Source: Mycobacterium sp. E1214
Lineage (GTDB): Bacteria > Actinomycetota > Actinomycetes > Mycobacteriales > Mycobacteriaceae
Length of the DNA stretch: 38,070 nt
Direction: 5' to 3'
NCBI RefSeq assembly: GCF_001666755.1
Contig: NZ_LZJC01000014.1
Span: 1 to 38,070 of the forward strand
Of this stretch, positions 18,047-26,473 are shown piece by piece. The position numbers were made by a program, and so were the translations under genes. Below the pieces are notes generated by a model that had not been told where the DNA came from, made no database searches, and saw nothing but the letters and a program-made list of their open reading frames with translations. Each line of letters opens with the position of its first letter. The first letter of the stretch is position 1.

Positions 18047-19873
18047 ATGGCCTTCTCCGTCCAGATGCCGGCACTCGGTGAGAGCGTCACCGAGGGGACG
18101 GTGACCCGCTGGCTCAAGCAGGAGGGCGACACGGTCGAAGTCGACGAGCCGCTGGTCGAGGTGTCCACCGACAAGGTGGACACCGAAATCCCCTCCCCGG
18201 CCGCGGGTGTGCTGACCAAGATCGTCGCGCAGGAGGACGACACCGTCGAGGTGGGCGGCGAGCTGGCCGTGATCGGCGATTCCGCCGACGGCGGCGCGCA
18301 GGACGGCGGGTCCCAGCAGCCGGCGCAGGAGCAGCCCGAGCCCGAACCCGCCCCGGCGGCGCAGCCCGAGCCCGAGCCGGCCCCCGCCGCCCAGGCGCAG
18401 CCGGAACCGGCCCGGCAGCAGGGTTCCGACAGCGGCTCGGCAACCCCGGTGCTGATGCCCGAGCTGGGCGAGTCTGTCGCCGAGGGCACCGTGACCCGAT
18501 GGTTGAAGAAGGTCGGCGACTCGGTTCAGGTCGACGACGCGTTGGTCGAGGTGTCCACCGACAAGGTGGACACCGAGATTCCATCGCCGGTGGCCGGGGT
18601 GCTGATCAGCATCACCGCCGAGGAAGACGCCACGGTGCCCGTCGGTGGCGAGCTGGCGCGGATCGGCAGCGGCTCCGACGCGGGCGCACCGACACCCGAG
18701 CCGGCGCCCGCGCCCCAACCCGAACCCGAACCCGAACCCCAGCCGGCACCGCAACCCCGAGCCGAGTCGAAGCCGGAGCCCAAGCCCGAGCCGGAGCCCA
18801 AGCCGGAGCCGCAACCGACGGCGCAGCCGGCACCGCAGCCCAAGCCCGAGCCGACCCCGGCGCCCGCCCAGCCGGCAGCGCACGGTGACGGCGCCCCATA
18901 CGTCACCCCGCTCGTGCGAAAGCTGGCCAACGAGAACAACATCGACCTCGCCGAGGTCAAGGGCACCGGAGTGGGCGGCCGCATCCGCAAGCAGGACGTG
19001 CTCGCCGCCGCCGAGGCCAAGCAGCGGCAGGCGCAGCAGCCGGCCGCCGCCTCGACCGCAGGACAGGCGCCCGCCCCCGCGTCGGCCCCGGGGCAGGCTC
19101 CCGCCGCGGGCAAGGTGACGCCCACCGCACCGGCACCGGCGCTGGCGCACCTGCGCGGCACCACCCAGAAGGCCAACCGGATCCGCCAGCTCACGGCCAA
19201 GAAGACCCGTGAATCCTTGCAGGCCACGGCCCAGCTCACCCAGACCCACGAGGTCGACATGACCAAGATCGTGGGGCTGCGCGCCCGGGCGAAGTCCGCG
19301 TTCGCCGAGCGCGAGGGCGTGAACCTGACGTTCCTGCCGTTCATCGCCCGCGCGGTCATCGACGCGCTCAAGATCCACCCCAACGTGAACGCGAGCTACA
19401 ACGAGGACACCAAGGAGATCACCTACTACGACGCCGAGCACCTCGGGTTCGCCGTCGACACCGAGCAGGGCCTGCTCTCCCCCGTCGTGCACAACGCCGG
19501 TGACCTGTCGCTGGCCGGCCTGGCCCGCGCGATCGCCGACATCGCCGACCGCGCCCGGTCGGGCAACCTCAAGCCCGACGAGTTGTCCGGTGGCACCTTC
19601 ACCATCACCAACATCGGCAGTCAGGGCGCGCTGTTCGACACGCCCATCCTGGTCCCGCCGCAGGCCGCCATGCTGGGCACCGGGGCCATCGTCAAGCGCC
19701 CGCGGGTGGTGGTCGACGACGCGGGCAACGAGTCGATCGGCGTCCGCTCGATCTGCTATCTGCCGTTGACCTACGACCACCGGCTCATCGACGGCGCCGA
19801 CGCCGGACGCTTCCTGACCACCGTCAAGCACCGGCTCGAAGAGGGAGCGTTCGAGGCCGACCTGGGTCTGTAG
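18047..19873 (+). CDS. dlaT: Dihydrolipoamide acyltransferase, E2 of pyruvate dehydrogenase/PNR-P
   Basis: A 608-residue lipoyl E2, annotated sucB in some mycobacteria. Lipoyl domain 1 is residues 1-77 (Lys43 in STDKVDTE) and domain 2 is 133-207 (Lys173, same motif). The E1/E3-binding domain is about 285-325 ([16 protein letters not shown]). The catalytic core is about 370-608 with [14 protein letters not shown] (His578 and Asp582, the HxxxDG site). The linkers are Pro/Glu/Ala/Lys-rich; the second runs from about 213 to 280. I recall 553 residues for M. tuberculosis DlaT, and the extra length is in these linkers. ATG 18047 has GAGGAG about 11 nt upstream. LipB and LipA, which make its lipoyl groups, follow downstream. 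Confidence 0.95.
   Translation: MAFSVQMPALGESVTEGTVTRWLKQEGDTVEVDEPLVEVSTDKVDTEIPSPAAGVLTKIVAQEDDTVEVGGELAVIGDSADGGAQDGGSQQPAQEQPEPEPAPAAQPEPEPAPAAQAQPEPARQQGSDSGSATPVLMPELGESVAEGTVTRWLKKVGDSVQVDDALVEVSTDKVDTEIPSPVAGVLISITAEEDATVPVGGELARIGSGSDAGAPTPEPAPAPQPEPEPEPQPAPQPRAESKPEPKPEPEPKPEPQPTAQPAPQPKPEPTPAPAQPAAHGDGAPYVTPLVRKLANENNIDLAEVKGTGVGGRIRKQDVLAAAEAKQRQAQQPAAASTAGQAPAPASAPGQAPAAGKVTPTAPAPALAHLRGTTQKANRIRQLTAKKTRESLQATAQLTQTHEVDMTKIVGLRARAKSAFAEREGVNLTFLPFIARAVIDALKIHPNVNASYNEDTKEITYYDAEHLGFAVDTEQGLLSPVVHNAGDLSLAGLARAIADIADRARSGNLKPDELSGGTFTITNIGSQGALFDTPILVPPQAAMLGTGAIVKRPRVVVDDAGNESIGVRSICYLPLTYDHRLIDGADAGRFLTTVKHRLEEGAFEADLGL
18153..18576. repeat. 34-bp identical direct repeat in the two lipoyl domains of dlaT
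   Basis: Positions 18153-18186 and 18543-18576 are identical over 34 bp, encoding the lipoylation site of each domain, exactly 390 bp (130 codons) apart. Flanking codons differ at third positions, so the identity is local. Confidence 0.7.
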
Positions 19874-19889
19874 GAGGGCTTACACCACT

Positions 19890-20813
19890 GTGGCTCCAGC
19901 TGGCCCCCGGGCGGTCGTCGCGATCGCGGGTTCCTCCGGCCTGATCGGTTCCGCGCTCACCGCCGCGTTGCGCGCCGCCGACCACCGCGTGTTGCGGATC
20001 GTGCGGCGCGCGCCCGCGCACCCCGACGAACTGCACTGGAATCCCGAGAACGGCGAGTTGGATCCCGACACGCTGAACGACGTGGACGCCGTCGTCAACC
20101 TGTGCGGGGTCAACATCGGCAAGCGGCGGTGGTCCGGCGCGTTCAAGCAGTCCCTGCGCGACAGCCGCATCGCCCCCACCGAGGTGCTCGCCCACGCCGT
20201 CGCCGAGGCCGGCGTCCAGACCCTGGTCAACGCCAGCGCGGTCGGCTACTACGGCAACACCAAGGACCGCGTGGTCGACGAAACGGACCGCGCCGGAACG
20301 GGTTTCCTGGCGCAGCTGTGCCAGGACTGGGAGGCCGCGACGCTGCCGGCCCAGTACGGCGGCGCCCGGGTGGTGCTGGCCCGCACCGGGCTGGTGTTCT
20401 CCCCCGCGGGCGGCGCGTTGGGGAGGCTGCGGCCCCTGTTCCGCGCCGGCCTGGGCGCCCGGCTGGGTAACGGCCGCCAGTACATGTCGTGGATCACGCT
20501 GGAGGACGAGGTGCGGGCGCTGCTGTTCGCGATCGCTGACCCGTCGCTGTCCGGGCCGGTCAACATGACCGGGCCCGCGCCGGTGACCAACGCGGAGTTC
20601 ACCACGTCGTTCGGGCGGGCGGTCAACCGCCCGACGCCGTTGATGGTTCCCGGTTTCGCCGTGCGCACGGCGCTGGGCGAATTCGCCGACGAGGGCCTGC
20701 TCATCGGGCAGCGCGCGATTCCGTCGGCGCTGGAGCGGGCCGGGTTCGAGTTCCACCACAACACCATCGGCGAGGCGCTGAGCTACGCGACCGCCAGCCG
20801 CGACCACGACTAG
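19890..20813 (+). CDS. TIGR01777-family NAD-dependent epimerase/dehydratase (Rv2216-like)
   Basis: A 307-residue extended SDR protein. The N-terminal Rossmann motif [19 protein letters not shown] (GxxGxxG) binds the dinucleotide. [25 protein letters not shown] and SAVGYYGNT, with the YYG form typical of TIGR01777, are conserved. [15 protein letters not shown] and [24 protein letters not shown] follow, with a DUF1731-like C-terminus. The GTG start at 19890 is preceded by TAGGAGGG about 12 nt upstream, just after the dlaT stop, so it is probably co-transcribed with dlaT. The reaction is unknown. Members are related to the cell-division-associated SulA/YfcH proteins, but no role follows from the sequence. 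Confidence 0.88.
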   Translation: MAPAGPRAVVAIAGSSGLIGSALTAALRAADHRVLRIVRRAPAHPDELHWNPENGELDPDTLNDVDAVVNLCGVNIGKRRWSGAFKQSLRDSRIAPTEVLAHAVAEAGVQTLVNASAVGYYGNTKDRVVDETDRAGTGFLAQLCQDWEAATLPAQYGGARVVLARTGLVFSPAGGALGRLRPLFRAGLGARLGNGRQYMSWITLEDEVRALLFAIADPSLSGPVNMTGPAPVTNAEFTTSFGRAVNRPTPLMVPGFAVRTALGEFADEGLLIGQRAIPSALERAGFEFHHNTIGEALSYATASRDHD

Positions 20814-20847
20814 CGACGCGGCGGCGCCCGGCCGCGCCCCGGGCGGG

Positions 20848-20853
20848 TACCGT
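20848..20853 (+). promoter_or_regulatory. Candidate -10 for leaderless lipB mRNA
   Basis: TACCGT followed by exactly 7 nt (CGCGGAA) and the lipB ATG. No separate Shine-Dalgarno site is convincing. Confidence 0.55.
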
Positions 20854-20860
20854 CGCGGAA

Positions 20861-21571
20861 ATGATCGAGTCCATCCGGTCGAGCCAGGCGTTGATCGACG
20901 TCCGCCAGCTCGGCACCGTCGACTACACCGACGCCTGGCGGCAGCAGCGGGACCTGGCCGACGCCCGCGTGACCGGCGGCACGGACACGCTGCTGGTGCT
21001 GGAGCACCCCCCGGTCTACACCGCGGGCCGGCGCACCGAGGCGCATGAACGGCCGCTGGGCGGCGCCGCGGTCATCGACACCGACCGCGGCGGCAAGATC
21101 ACCTGGCACGGCCCCGGCCAACTGGTCGGCTACCCGATCATCGGCCTGACCGAGCCGCTCGACGTGGTCAACTACGTCCGCCGGCTGGAAGAGGCGCTCA
21201 TCAAGGTGTGCGCGGACCTGGGCCTGGCGACCGTGCGGGTGCCGGGCCGGTCCGGCGTCTGGGTGCCGGGCGGCCAGGGCGATTCCGGCCGGCCCGACCG
21301 CAAGATCGCGGCCATCGGCGTGCGGGTGTCGCGCGCGACCACGCTGCACGGCTTCGCGCTCAACTGCGACTGCGACCTCGACGCGTTCACCGCCATCGTG
21401 CCGTGCGGCATCAGCGACGCCGGGGTGACGTCGCTGTCGGCGGAGCTGCACCGCCGGGTGAGCGTCGACAGCGTCCGCACGCTCGTCGCCGACGCCGTCT
21501 GTGACGCCCTCGACGGCGTCCTGCCGGTGCAGGACCACGACCGCGCCGCGGGCGTAGCATCGGCTCTGTGA
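20861..21571 (+). CDS. lipB: Octanoyl-(acyl-carrier-protein):protein N-octanoyltransferase
   Basis: A 236-residue enzyme transferring octanoate from acyl carrier protein to the lipoyl lysines of E2 and GcvH domains. The [18 protein letters not shown] block (about 77-94, with His83) is the family signature. The catalytic pair is Lys148 (DRKIAAIG) and Cys182 ([14 protein letters not shown]), corresponding to Lys142 and Cys176 of M. tuberculosis LipB with a six-residue offset. The insertion [10 protein letters not shown] just before Lys148 is the likely place for the extra residues. It overlaps lipA by 4 bp (GTGA). dlaT, its main client, is two genes upstream. Confidence 0.95.
   Translation: MIESIRSSQALIDVRQLGTVDYTDAWRQQRDLADARVTGGTDTLLVLEHPPVYTAGRRTEAHERPLGGAAVIDTDRGGKITWHGPGQLVGYPIIGLTEPLDVVNYVRRLEEALIKVCADLGLATVRVPGRSGVWVPGGQGDSGRPDRKIAAIGVRVSRATTLHGFALNCDCDLDAFTAIVPCGISDAGVTSLSAELHRRVSVDSVRTLVADAVCDALDGVLPVQDHDRAAGVASAL
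21555..21560 (+). promoter_or_regulatory. Candidate internal -10 for leaderless lipA mRNA within lipB
   Basis: TAGCAT is followed by exactly 7 nt (CGGCTCT) and the lipA GTG. It lies inside the last codons of lipB, so lipA could be transcribed separately as well as by translational coupling. Confidence 0.5.
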
Positions 21572-22509
21572 CTGTCGCACCCGAAGGCCGCAAACTGCTG
21601 CGCCTGGAAGTGCGCAACGCGCAAACGCCCATCGAGCGCAAGCCACCCTGGATCCGGGTGCGGGCCCGGATGGGCCCCGAGTACACCGCCCTGAAGGGCC
21701 TGGTCAAGCGCGAGGGCCTGCACACCGTCTGCGAGGAAGCGGGCTGCCCCAACATCTTCGAATGCTGGGAGGACCGCGAGGCGACCTTCCTGATCGGCGG
21801 CGACCAGTGCACCCGTCGGTGTGACTTCTGCCAGATCGACACCGGCAAGCCCGCCGCGCTGGACCGCGACGAGCCGCGCCGCGTCGCCGACAGCGTCCAC
21901 GCGATGGGCCTGCGGTACGCCACGATCACCGGGGTGGCGCGCGACGACCTGCCCGACGGCGGGGCCTGGCTCTACGCCGAGACGGTGCGCGCCATCAAGG
22001 AGCTCAACCCGTCGACCGGGGTCGAGCTGTTGATCCCCGACTTCAACGGCGAGCCCGCGCGCCTGGCCGAGGTGTTCGAGTCCCGCCCGGAGGTGCTGGC
22101 GCACAACGTCGAGACGGTGCCGCGCATCTTCAAGCGCATCCGCCCGGCATTCACCTACCGGCGCAGCCTCGACGTGCTGACCTCGGCCCGCGACGCCGGA
22201 CTGGTCACCAAGAGCAACCTGATCCTGGGCCTCGGCGAGACCCCCGACGAGGTCCGCACCGCGCTGGCCGACCTACACGACGCCGGCTGCGACATCATCA
22301 CCATCACCCAGTACCTGCGGCCGTCGGCGCGGCATCACCCGGTGCAGCGCTGGGTGCGGCCGGAGGAATTCGTCGAGTTTGCGCGGCACGCCGAGGAGCT
22401 TGGCTTCGCGGGTGTGCTGGCCGGGCCGTTGGTGCGGTCGTCCTACCGGGCGGGCCGGCTCTACGAGCAGGCCGCGCGCAGCCGCGCCTCGGACGCCCCG
22501 GCGTCGTAA
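21568..22509 (+). CDS. lipA: Lipoyl synthase (radical SAM)
   Basis: A 313-residue radical-SAM enzyme inserting two sulfurs into protein-bound octanoyl groups. The auxiliary cluster ligands are Cys55, Cys60 and Cys66 ([12 protein letters not shown]). The SAM cluster motif CxxxCxxC is Cys81, Cys85 and Cys88 (CTRRCDFC). The C-terminal RSSYRAG supplies the serine that ligates the auxiliary cluster. [22 protein letters not shown] and GLGETPDEV are standard. GTG 21568 overlaps the lipB TGA. Fe-S supply may involve the A-type carrier at 6364-6720. Length is close to Rv2218 (about 311). Confidence 0.96.
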   Translation: MTVAPEGRKLLRLEVRNAQTPIERKPPWIRVRARMGPEYTALKGLVKREGLHTVCEEAGCPNIFECWEDREATFLIGGDQCTRRCDFCQIDTGKPAALDRDEPRRVADSVHAMGLRYATITGVARDDLPDGGAWLYAETVRAIKELNPSTGVELLIPDFNGEPARLAEVFESRPEVLAHNVETVPRIFKRIRPAFTYRRSLDVLTSARDAGLVTKSNLILGLGETPDEVRTALADLHDAGCDIITITQYLRPSARHHPVQRWVRPEEFVEFARHAEELGFAGVLAGPLVRSSYRAGRLYEQAARSRASDAPAS

Positions 22510-22543
22510 CCGCCTTCGGTGCCGGGGCGCGCGGCGCCCTACG

Positions 22544-22549
22544 TATTCT
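22544..22549 (+). promoter_or_regulatory. Candidate -10 for leaderless DUF4191 gene
   Basis: TATTCT followed by 6 nt and the ATG at 22556. No Shine-Dalgarno sequence is present in this short AT-richer stretch. Confidence 0.5.
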
Positions 22550-22555
22550 TTGACT

Positions 22556-23308
22556 ATGGCTAAATCCCGCACCGCCGCTGAGAACAAGGCCGCCCGCGCC
22601 GAGGCGCAGGCCGCCCGCAAGGCCGCCGCGCGGGAGCGCCGCGGCCAGCTGTGGCAGGCCTTCAACATCCAGCGCAAGGAGGACAAGCGCCTCCTGCCGT
22701 ACATGATCGGCGCCTTCGTCCTGATCGTGGCAATCGCGGTGGCGGTCGGGGTGTGGGCCGGCGGCCTGACGATGATCACCGTGATCCCGCTCGGCGTGCT
22801 ACTGGGCGCACTGGTGGCGTTCATCGTCTTCGGCCGCCGAGCGCAGAAATCCGTCTACAGCAAGGCCGAGGGCCAAACCGGCGCCGCCGCATGGGCTCTG
22901 GACAACCTGCGCGGCAAATGGCGGGTCACCCCGGGGGTGGCGGCCACCGGCCACTTCGACGCGGTGCACCGGGTGATCGGCCGGCCCGGCGTGATCCTGG
23001 TGGGCGAGGGCACGTCGTCGCGGGTGCGGCCGCTGCTGGCCCAGGAGAAGAAGCGCACGGCACGGCTGGTCGGCGAGGTGCCGATCTACGACGTGATCGT
23101 CGGCAACGGCGACGACGAGGTTCCGCTGGCCAAGTTGGAGCGCCACCTGACCCGGCTGCCGGCCAACATCACGGTCAAGCAGATGGACTCGCTGGAGTCC
23201 CGGCTGGCCGCGTTGGGGTCGCGCGCCGGCGCGGCGGTGCTGCCGAAGGGCCCGCTGCCCAACGCCGGGAAGATGCGGGGCGTGCAGCGCACGGTCCGCC
23301 GCCGCTAG
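22556..23308 (+). CDS. DUF4191 membrane protein (Rv2219-like)
   Basis: A 250-residue actinobacterial membrane protein of unknown function. It has a Lys/Arg/Ala-rich N-terminus (KSRTAAENKAARAEAQ) and the conserved FNIQRKEDKRLLPYMIGAF. Two helices, about 48-68 and 73-93, are joined by a tight turn. A cytoplasmic domain of about 155 residues follows (EGQTGAAAWALDNLRGKWRV, RPGVILVGEG, LARLPANI-type segments) and a basic tail RGVQRTVRRR. ATG 22556 is favoured over upstream in-frame codons that overlap lipA. The family commonly follows lipA in actinobacteria, so a link to lipoate metabolism is suggested by position only. It is convergent with the RDD gene. Confidence 0.88.
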   Translation: MAKSRTAAENKAARAEAQAARKAAARERRGQLWQAFNIQRKEDKRLLPYMIGAFVLIVAIAVAVGVWAGGLTMITVIPLGVLLGALVAFIVFGRRAQKSVYSKAEGQTGAAAWALDNLRGKWRVTPGVAATGHFDAVHRVIGRPGVILVGEGTSSRVRPLLAQEKKRTARLVGEVPIYDVIVGNGDDEVPLAKLERHLTRLPANITVKQMDSLESRLAALGSRAGAAVLPKGPLPNAGKMRGVQRTVRRR

Positions 23309-23327
23309 GCCGGCGCCCGCCCCGCGG

Positions 23328-23747
23328 TCAGCGCCGGACCACCGCCGTGGCCGTCAGCCGGTCCTGCAGGCCGCGGCCGTCGTAGTCGGTGAACAGTGCC
23401 GGGACCACCGTGCCGACCAGCGCACCGCGCACCACCGCGCGGCCGAGGCCGACCCCCAGGCCCCCGTCCAGCGGCACCACCCGCAGGCGCAGCGCGAGCT
23501 GACCGGGCGTGAAGCCGAACAGCCGCAGCGAGACCACCCCGAGCACGAACCAGATGAGCAGCACCGCGGTCGACAGCATGCTGCCGGAGAACATTCCGAT
23601 GCGCAGGGCCAGGGCCGCCAGGCCGTAAGCGATGAACCAGTCGACGGCCAGCGCGCCCAGCCGGCGCCCCATCGGCGCGAGCGAGCCGGACCCGCTGGGC
23701 GGCAACCCCAGGCCGTGACCGGGATAGTCCGACGGTGCGTCGGGCAT
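23328..23747 (-). CDS. RDD-family membrane protein (Rv2219A-like)
   Basis: A 139-residue membrane protein. The RDD-type start of the domain, MGRRLGALAVDWFIAYGLAALALR, contains the Arg and Asp that name the family. Helices lie at about 35-52, 62-80 and 109-122. The conserved FGFTPGQLALRLRVVPLDGG loop and the C-terminal DYDGRGLQDRLTATAVV are present. ATG 23747 (MPDAPSDYPGHG) gives 139 residues, as I recall for Rv2219A. Two upstream in-frame starts are also open. CATACT about 50 bp upstream is a possible -10. Function of RDD proteins is mostly unknown; some are ion exchangers. Confidence 0.85.
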   Translation of the reverse strand: MPDAPSDYPGHGLGLPPSGSGSLAPMGRRLGALAVDWFIAYGLAALALRIGMFSGSMLSTAVLLIWFVLGVVSLRLFGFTPGQLALRLRVVPLDGGLGVGLGRAVVRGALVGTVVPALFTDYDGRGLQDRLTATAVVRR

Positions 23748-23904
23748 CACGCGGTCAGGCCCGGACCGGGCGCCGCCGACAGCCGGGCAGAGTATGCGGA
23801 GAGGCCTGTGCGACCGCATACCGGACCAGATACGATTCTGCGGTTCATGGCCTCACAATAAAGCCCGCCGGGCAGGCGGCTTCGATTGCGGGCCCATGGG
23901 TCGC

Positions 23905-23931
23905 GTAACGTGCGCGCAACACCGGGTTGAC
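23905..23931 (+). promoter_or_regulatory. Candidate GlnR-binding region upstream of glnA1
   Basis: GTAAC-N6-GCAAC-N6-TTGAC: three AC dinucleotides spaced exactly 11 bp apart (23908, 23919, 23930), giving two overlapping AC-N9-AC matches. The first pair fits the gTnAc-N6-GaAAc GlnR box with one mismatch. It ends 62 bp before the glnA1 start, a usual place for nitrogen control by GlnR. Confidence 0.55.
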
Positions 23932-23993
23932 CGGCGGGCAACATCGGCTCCATAGCGTCGGCCGCGGATCTCACCAAGTAAAGGAGCATGTCT

Positions 23994-25430
23994 GTGACGG
24001 AAACGACGCCCGACGACGTCTTCAAGCTCGTCAAGGACGAGAACGTCGAGTTTGTCGATGTCCGGTTCTGTGATCTGCCGGGCATCATGCAGCACTTCAC
24101 GATTCCGGTTTCGTTCTTTGACGAGAGCGTCTTCGAGGACGGCCTGGCCTTCGACGGCTCGTCGATTCGCGGATTCCAGTCGATCCACGAGTCCGACATG
24201 CTGCTGCTTCCCGACCCGCAGACCGCGCAGATCGACCTGTTCACCGAGGCGAAGACGCTGAACCTCAACTTCTTCGTGCACGACCCCTTCACCCTCGAGC
24301 CGTACTCCCGCGACCCGCGCAACGTCGCCCGCAAGGCCGAGAACTACCTGATCAGCACCGGCGTCGCCGACACCGCCTACTTCGGCGCCGAGGCCGAGTT
24401 CTACATCTTCGACTCGGTCAGCTTCGACTCGCGCACCAACGGTTCCTTCTACGAGGTGGACGCGATCTCCGGCTGGTGGAACACCGGCTCGCCCAACGAG
24501 ATCGACGGCAGCCCGAACCGCGGCTACAAGGTTCGCCCCAAGGGCGGCTACTTCCCCGTCGCGCCCGTCGACCACTACGTCGACCTGCGCAGCAAGATGC
24601 TGAGCAACCTGATCAAGGCCGGCTTCAGCCTGGAGAAGGGCCACCACGAGGTGGGCACCGGCGGCCAGGCCGAGATCAACTACAAGTTCAACACGCTGCT
24701 GCACGCGGCCGACGACATGCAGCTGTACAAATACATCGTCAAGAACACCGCGTGGGCCAATGGCAAGACCGTCACCTTCATGCCCAAGCCGCTGTTCGGT
24801 GACAACGGCTCGGGCATGCACACCCACCAGTCGCTGTGGAAGGACGGCAGCCCGCTGATGTACGACGAGACGGGCTACGCGGGCCTGTCCGACACCGCCC
24901 GCCACTACATCGGCGGCCTGCTGCACCACGCGCCGTCGCTGCTGGCCTTCACCAACCCGACCGTGAACTCCTACAAGCGGCTGGTTCCGGGTTACGAGGC
25001 CCCGATCAACCTGGTGTACAGCCAGCGCAACCGCTCGGCGTGTGTCCGGATCCCGATCACCGGCACCAACCCGAAGGCTAAGCGGCTCGAATTCCGTTGC
25101 CCCGACTCCTCGGGCAACCCGTACCTGGCGTTCTCGGCCATGCTGATGGCCGGCCTCGACGGCATCAAGAACAAGATCGAGCCGCAGGCGCCGGTCGACA
25201 AGGACCTCTACGAGCTGCCGCCGGAGGAGGCCGCGAACATCCCGCAGGCGCCGGTGCAACTGTCCGCGGTGATCGACCGGCTGGAAGAGGACCACGAGTA
25301 CCTCACCGAGGGTGGCGTGTTCACGCCCGACCTGATCGAGACGTGGATCAACTTCAAGCGCGAGAACGAGATCCTGCCGGTCCAGATCCGGCCGCACCCT
25401 TACGAGTTCGCGCTGTACTACGACGTTTAA
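23994..25430 (+). CDS. glnA1: Glutamine synthetase type I-beta
   Basis: A 478-residue dodecamer-forming enzyme that makes glutamine from glutamate, ammonia and ATP. Conserved blocks include [38 protein letters not shown] sequence, [37 protein letters not shown] and [10 protein letters not shown]. The adenylylation tyrosine is Tyr406 in [10 protein letters not shown], so GlnE (28483-31458) can control it. ATG 23988 is only 1 nt after AAGGAG. GTG 23994 lies 7 nt after it and gives the 478 residues of M. tuberculosis GlnA1, so GTG is chosen. The candidate GlnR site lies upstream, and a strong hairpin follows the stop. Confidence 0.97.
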   Translation: MTETTPDDVFKLVKDENVEFVDVRFCDLPGIMQHFTIPVSFFDESVFEDGLAFDGSSIRGFQSIHESDMLLLPDPQTAQIDLFTEAKTLNLNFFVHDPFTLEPYSRDPRNVARKAENYLISTGVADTAYFGAEAEFYIFDSVSFDSRTNGSFYEVDAISGWWNTGSPNEIDGSPNRGYKVRPKGGYFPVAPVDHYVDLRSKMLSNLIKAGFSLEKGHHEVGTGGQAEINYKFNTLLHAADDMQLYKYIVKNTAWANGKTVTFMPKPLFGDNGSGMHTHQSLWKDGSPLMYDETGYAGLSDTARHYIGGLLHHAPSLLAFTNPTVNSYKRLVPGYEAPINLVYSQRNRSACVRIPITGTNPKAKRLEFRCPDSSGNPYLAFSAMLMAGLDGIKNKIEPQAPVDKDLYELPPEEAANIPQAPVQLSAVIDRLEEDHEYLTEGGVFTPDLIETWINFKRENEILPVQIRPHPYEFALYYDV

Positions 25431-25469
25431 AGCGGACGTTTGAAGCAGACGTCTAAGCGCGTTTGACGA

Positions 25470-25506
25470 CGAAACCGCCCGCGGGGAAACCCCGCGGGCG
25501 GTTTCG
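25470..25506. terminator. Bidirectional hairpin terminator between glnA1 and the GAF-ANTAR gene
   Basis: A perfect 17-bp stem, CGAAACCGCCCGCGGGG paired with CCCCGCGGGCGGTTTCG, with an AAA loop. It lies 39 bp after the glnA1 stop and 12 bp from the stop of the convergent gene. No T-tract follows on either strand, as often in mycobacteria. It is the most stable simple hairpin seen in the window. Confidence 0.8.
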
Positions 25507-25518
25507 CTGTGTAGGCCG

Positions 25519-26220
25519 CTATATCTTTCGCGGAAGGCGTTTTTCGAATTCGGTGACGACCAGGCGCGCGACGTCGACGAGCTTGACGTTGGCGTCTTGC
25601 GAGGCGCGGCTGAGCAGTGCGAACGCCTGCAGGCCGGTCAGGCCGTCGCGGTGCATCAGGATGCCTTTGGCCTGCCCGATCATGTCGCGGCTGGCGAGCG
25701 CGGCCTGCGCGCCCTCCTCCGCGGCGGCGCCCGCCATCGCGACCGCCGCATGTTGCGCCAGGATCTCGCCGATCGCCAGCGACTCCTCGGTGAACATGTC
25801 CGGATCGGGCCCATACAGGTTCAAGGTGCCCAACGCCCCGCGATCGACGAAGAGCCGAAACGACAGCATGCACCGCACCCCGCGGTCGGTGGCCGCGGCC
25901 ACAAAACGGGGCCAGCGGGCCTCGCGTTCCAAGTTCGGGATCGCGATGGTCCGTTCGTCGGCCAGCGCGCTGATGGCGGGCCCCTCGCCGAGGTCGCTCT
26001 GCAACCGGTCAAGGTCGCGGGCGACGTCGTCCGACGGCGCCTCCGAGGTCACGCTTTTACCGCGCACCAACGAGATGCCGGCCCAACTGATGCCGGGCAT
26101 GATGTGGACGCCCGCGCCGACGATGATTTTGAGCAGGGCCTGCGAGTCCGATTCGGACTGCATCTGCACGGCGAGGTCACCCAGCAGCGCGGCGACGGTC
26201 GTCGAGGGATCTGTGTTCAA
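25519..26220 (-). CDS. GAF-ANTAR domain RNA-binding antiterminator-type regulator
   Basis: A 233-residue predicted regulator. Residues about 20-165 form a GAF sensor domain (AGISLVRGKSV, LGEGPAISALADERTIAIPNLEREARWPRF, SFRLFVDRGALGTLNLYGP). Residues about 168-225 form an ANTAR domain (ASRDMIGQAKGILMHRDGLTGLQAFALLSRASQDANVKLVDVARLVV) with the AKGILM core and terminal helix. ANTAR domains bind tandem hairpins in nascent RNA to prevent termination. The start appears to be TTG at 26218-26220; the next in-frame ATG would remove about 19 residues. The signal sensed is unknown. It is convergent with glnA1, but a nitrogen role is only a guess. Confidence 0.85.
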   Translation of the reverse strand: MNTDPSTTVAALLGDLAVQMQSESDSQALLKIIVGAGVHIMPGISWAGISLVRGKSVTSEAPSDDVARDLDRLQSDLGEGPAISALADERTIAIPNLEREARWPRFVAAATDRGVRCMLSFRLFVDRGALGTLNLYGPDPDMFTEESLAIGEILAQHAAVAMAGAAAEEGAQAALASRDMIGQAKGILMHRDGLTGLQAFALLSRASQDANVKLVDVARLVVTEFEKRLPRKI

Positions 26221-26244
26221 GGATCAACATCTTCTTCGGGAGAG

Positions 26245-26292
26245 GCGCCAGGGCTCCTGGCGCTGTCGACAACGTTTTTCGTTGTCATACCC
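26245..26292 (-). promoter_or_regulatory. SigF-like promoter and two inverted repeats upstream of the GAF-ANTAR gene
   Basis: On the minus strand GGGTAT (26287-26292) follows GATT (26309-26312) after 16 nt, resembling the SigF pattern GTTT-N15-17-GGGTAT. Directly downstream are GACAACG-AAAAA-CGTTGTC (26268-26286) and GCGCCAGG-AGC-CCTGGCGC (26245-26263). The first spans the expected transcription start, so it could be an operator. The second would fold in the 5' leader. Confidence 0.4.
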
Positions 26293-26473
26293 TCACGGTC
26301 ACGCGATTAATCTCGCCCCGCCACCGGTCGAGCGCGGCCGCCGCGGCGACGTCGGCCCTGGGCCGTGCCGCCAGCGCGCCTGCTGCGTCGTGTCCTCCTC
26401 GGCGACCCGGTGCGCAATCCACGCCGCCACGGCCGCGTGATCAGGCCGCTCAAGCCGGTCGTCAGCAGCGCCG

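Noticed and set aside
18038..19831. Minus-strand open frame of about 597 codons opposite dlaT
   Set aside because: Its Leu/Arg/Gly repeats are the reverse of the dlaT Pro/Glu linkers; it is not a gene.
26245..26286. Canonical ANTAR target RNA in the leader of the ANTAR gene
   Set aside because: There are two adjacent inverted repeats, but the loops have 5 and 3 nt rather than six with the conserved A and G, and the first spans the predicted transcription start. Kept only as an unexplained palindrome pair.
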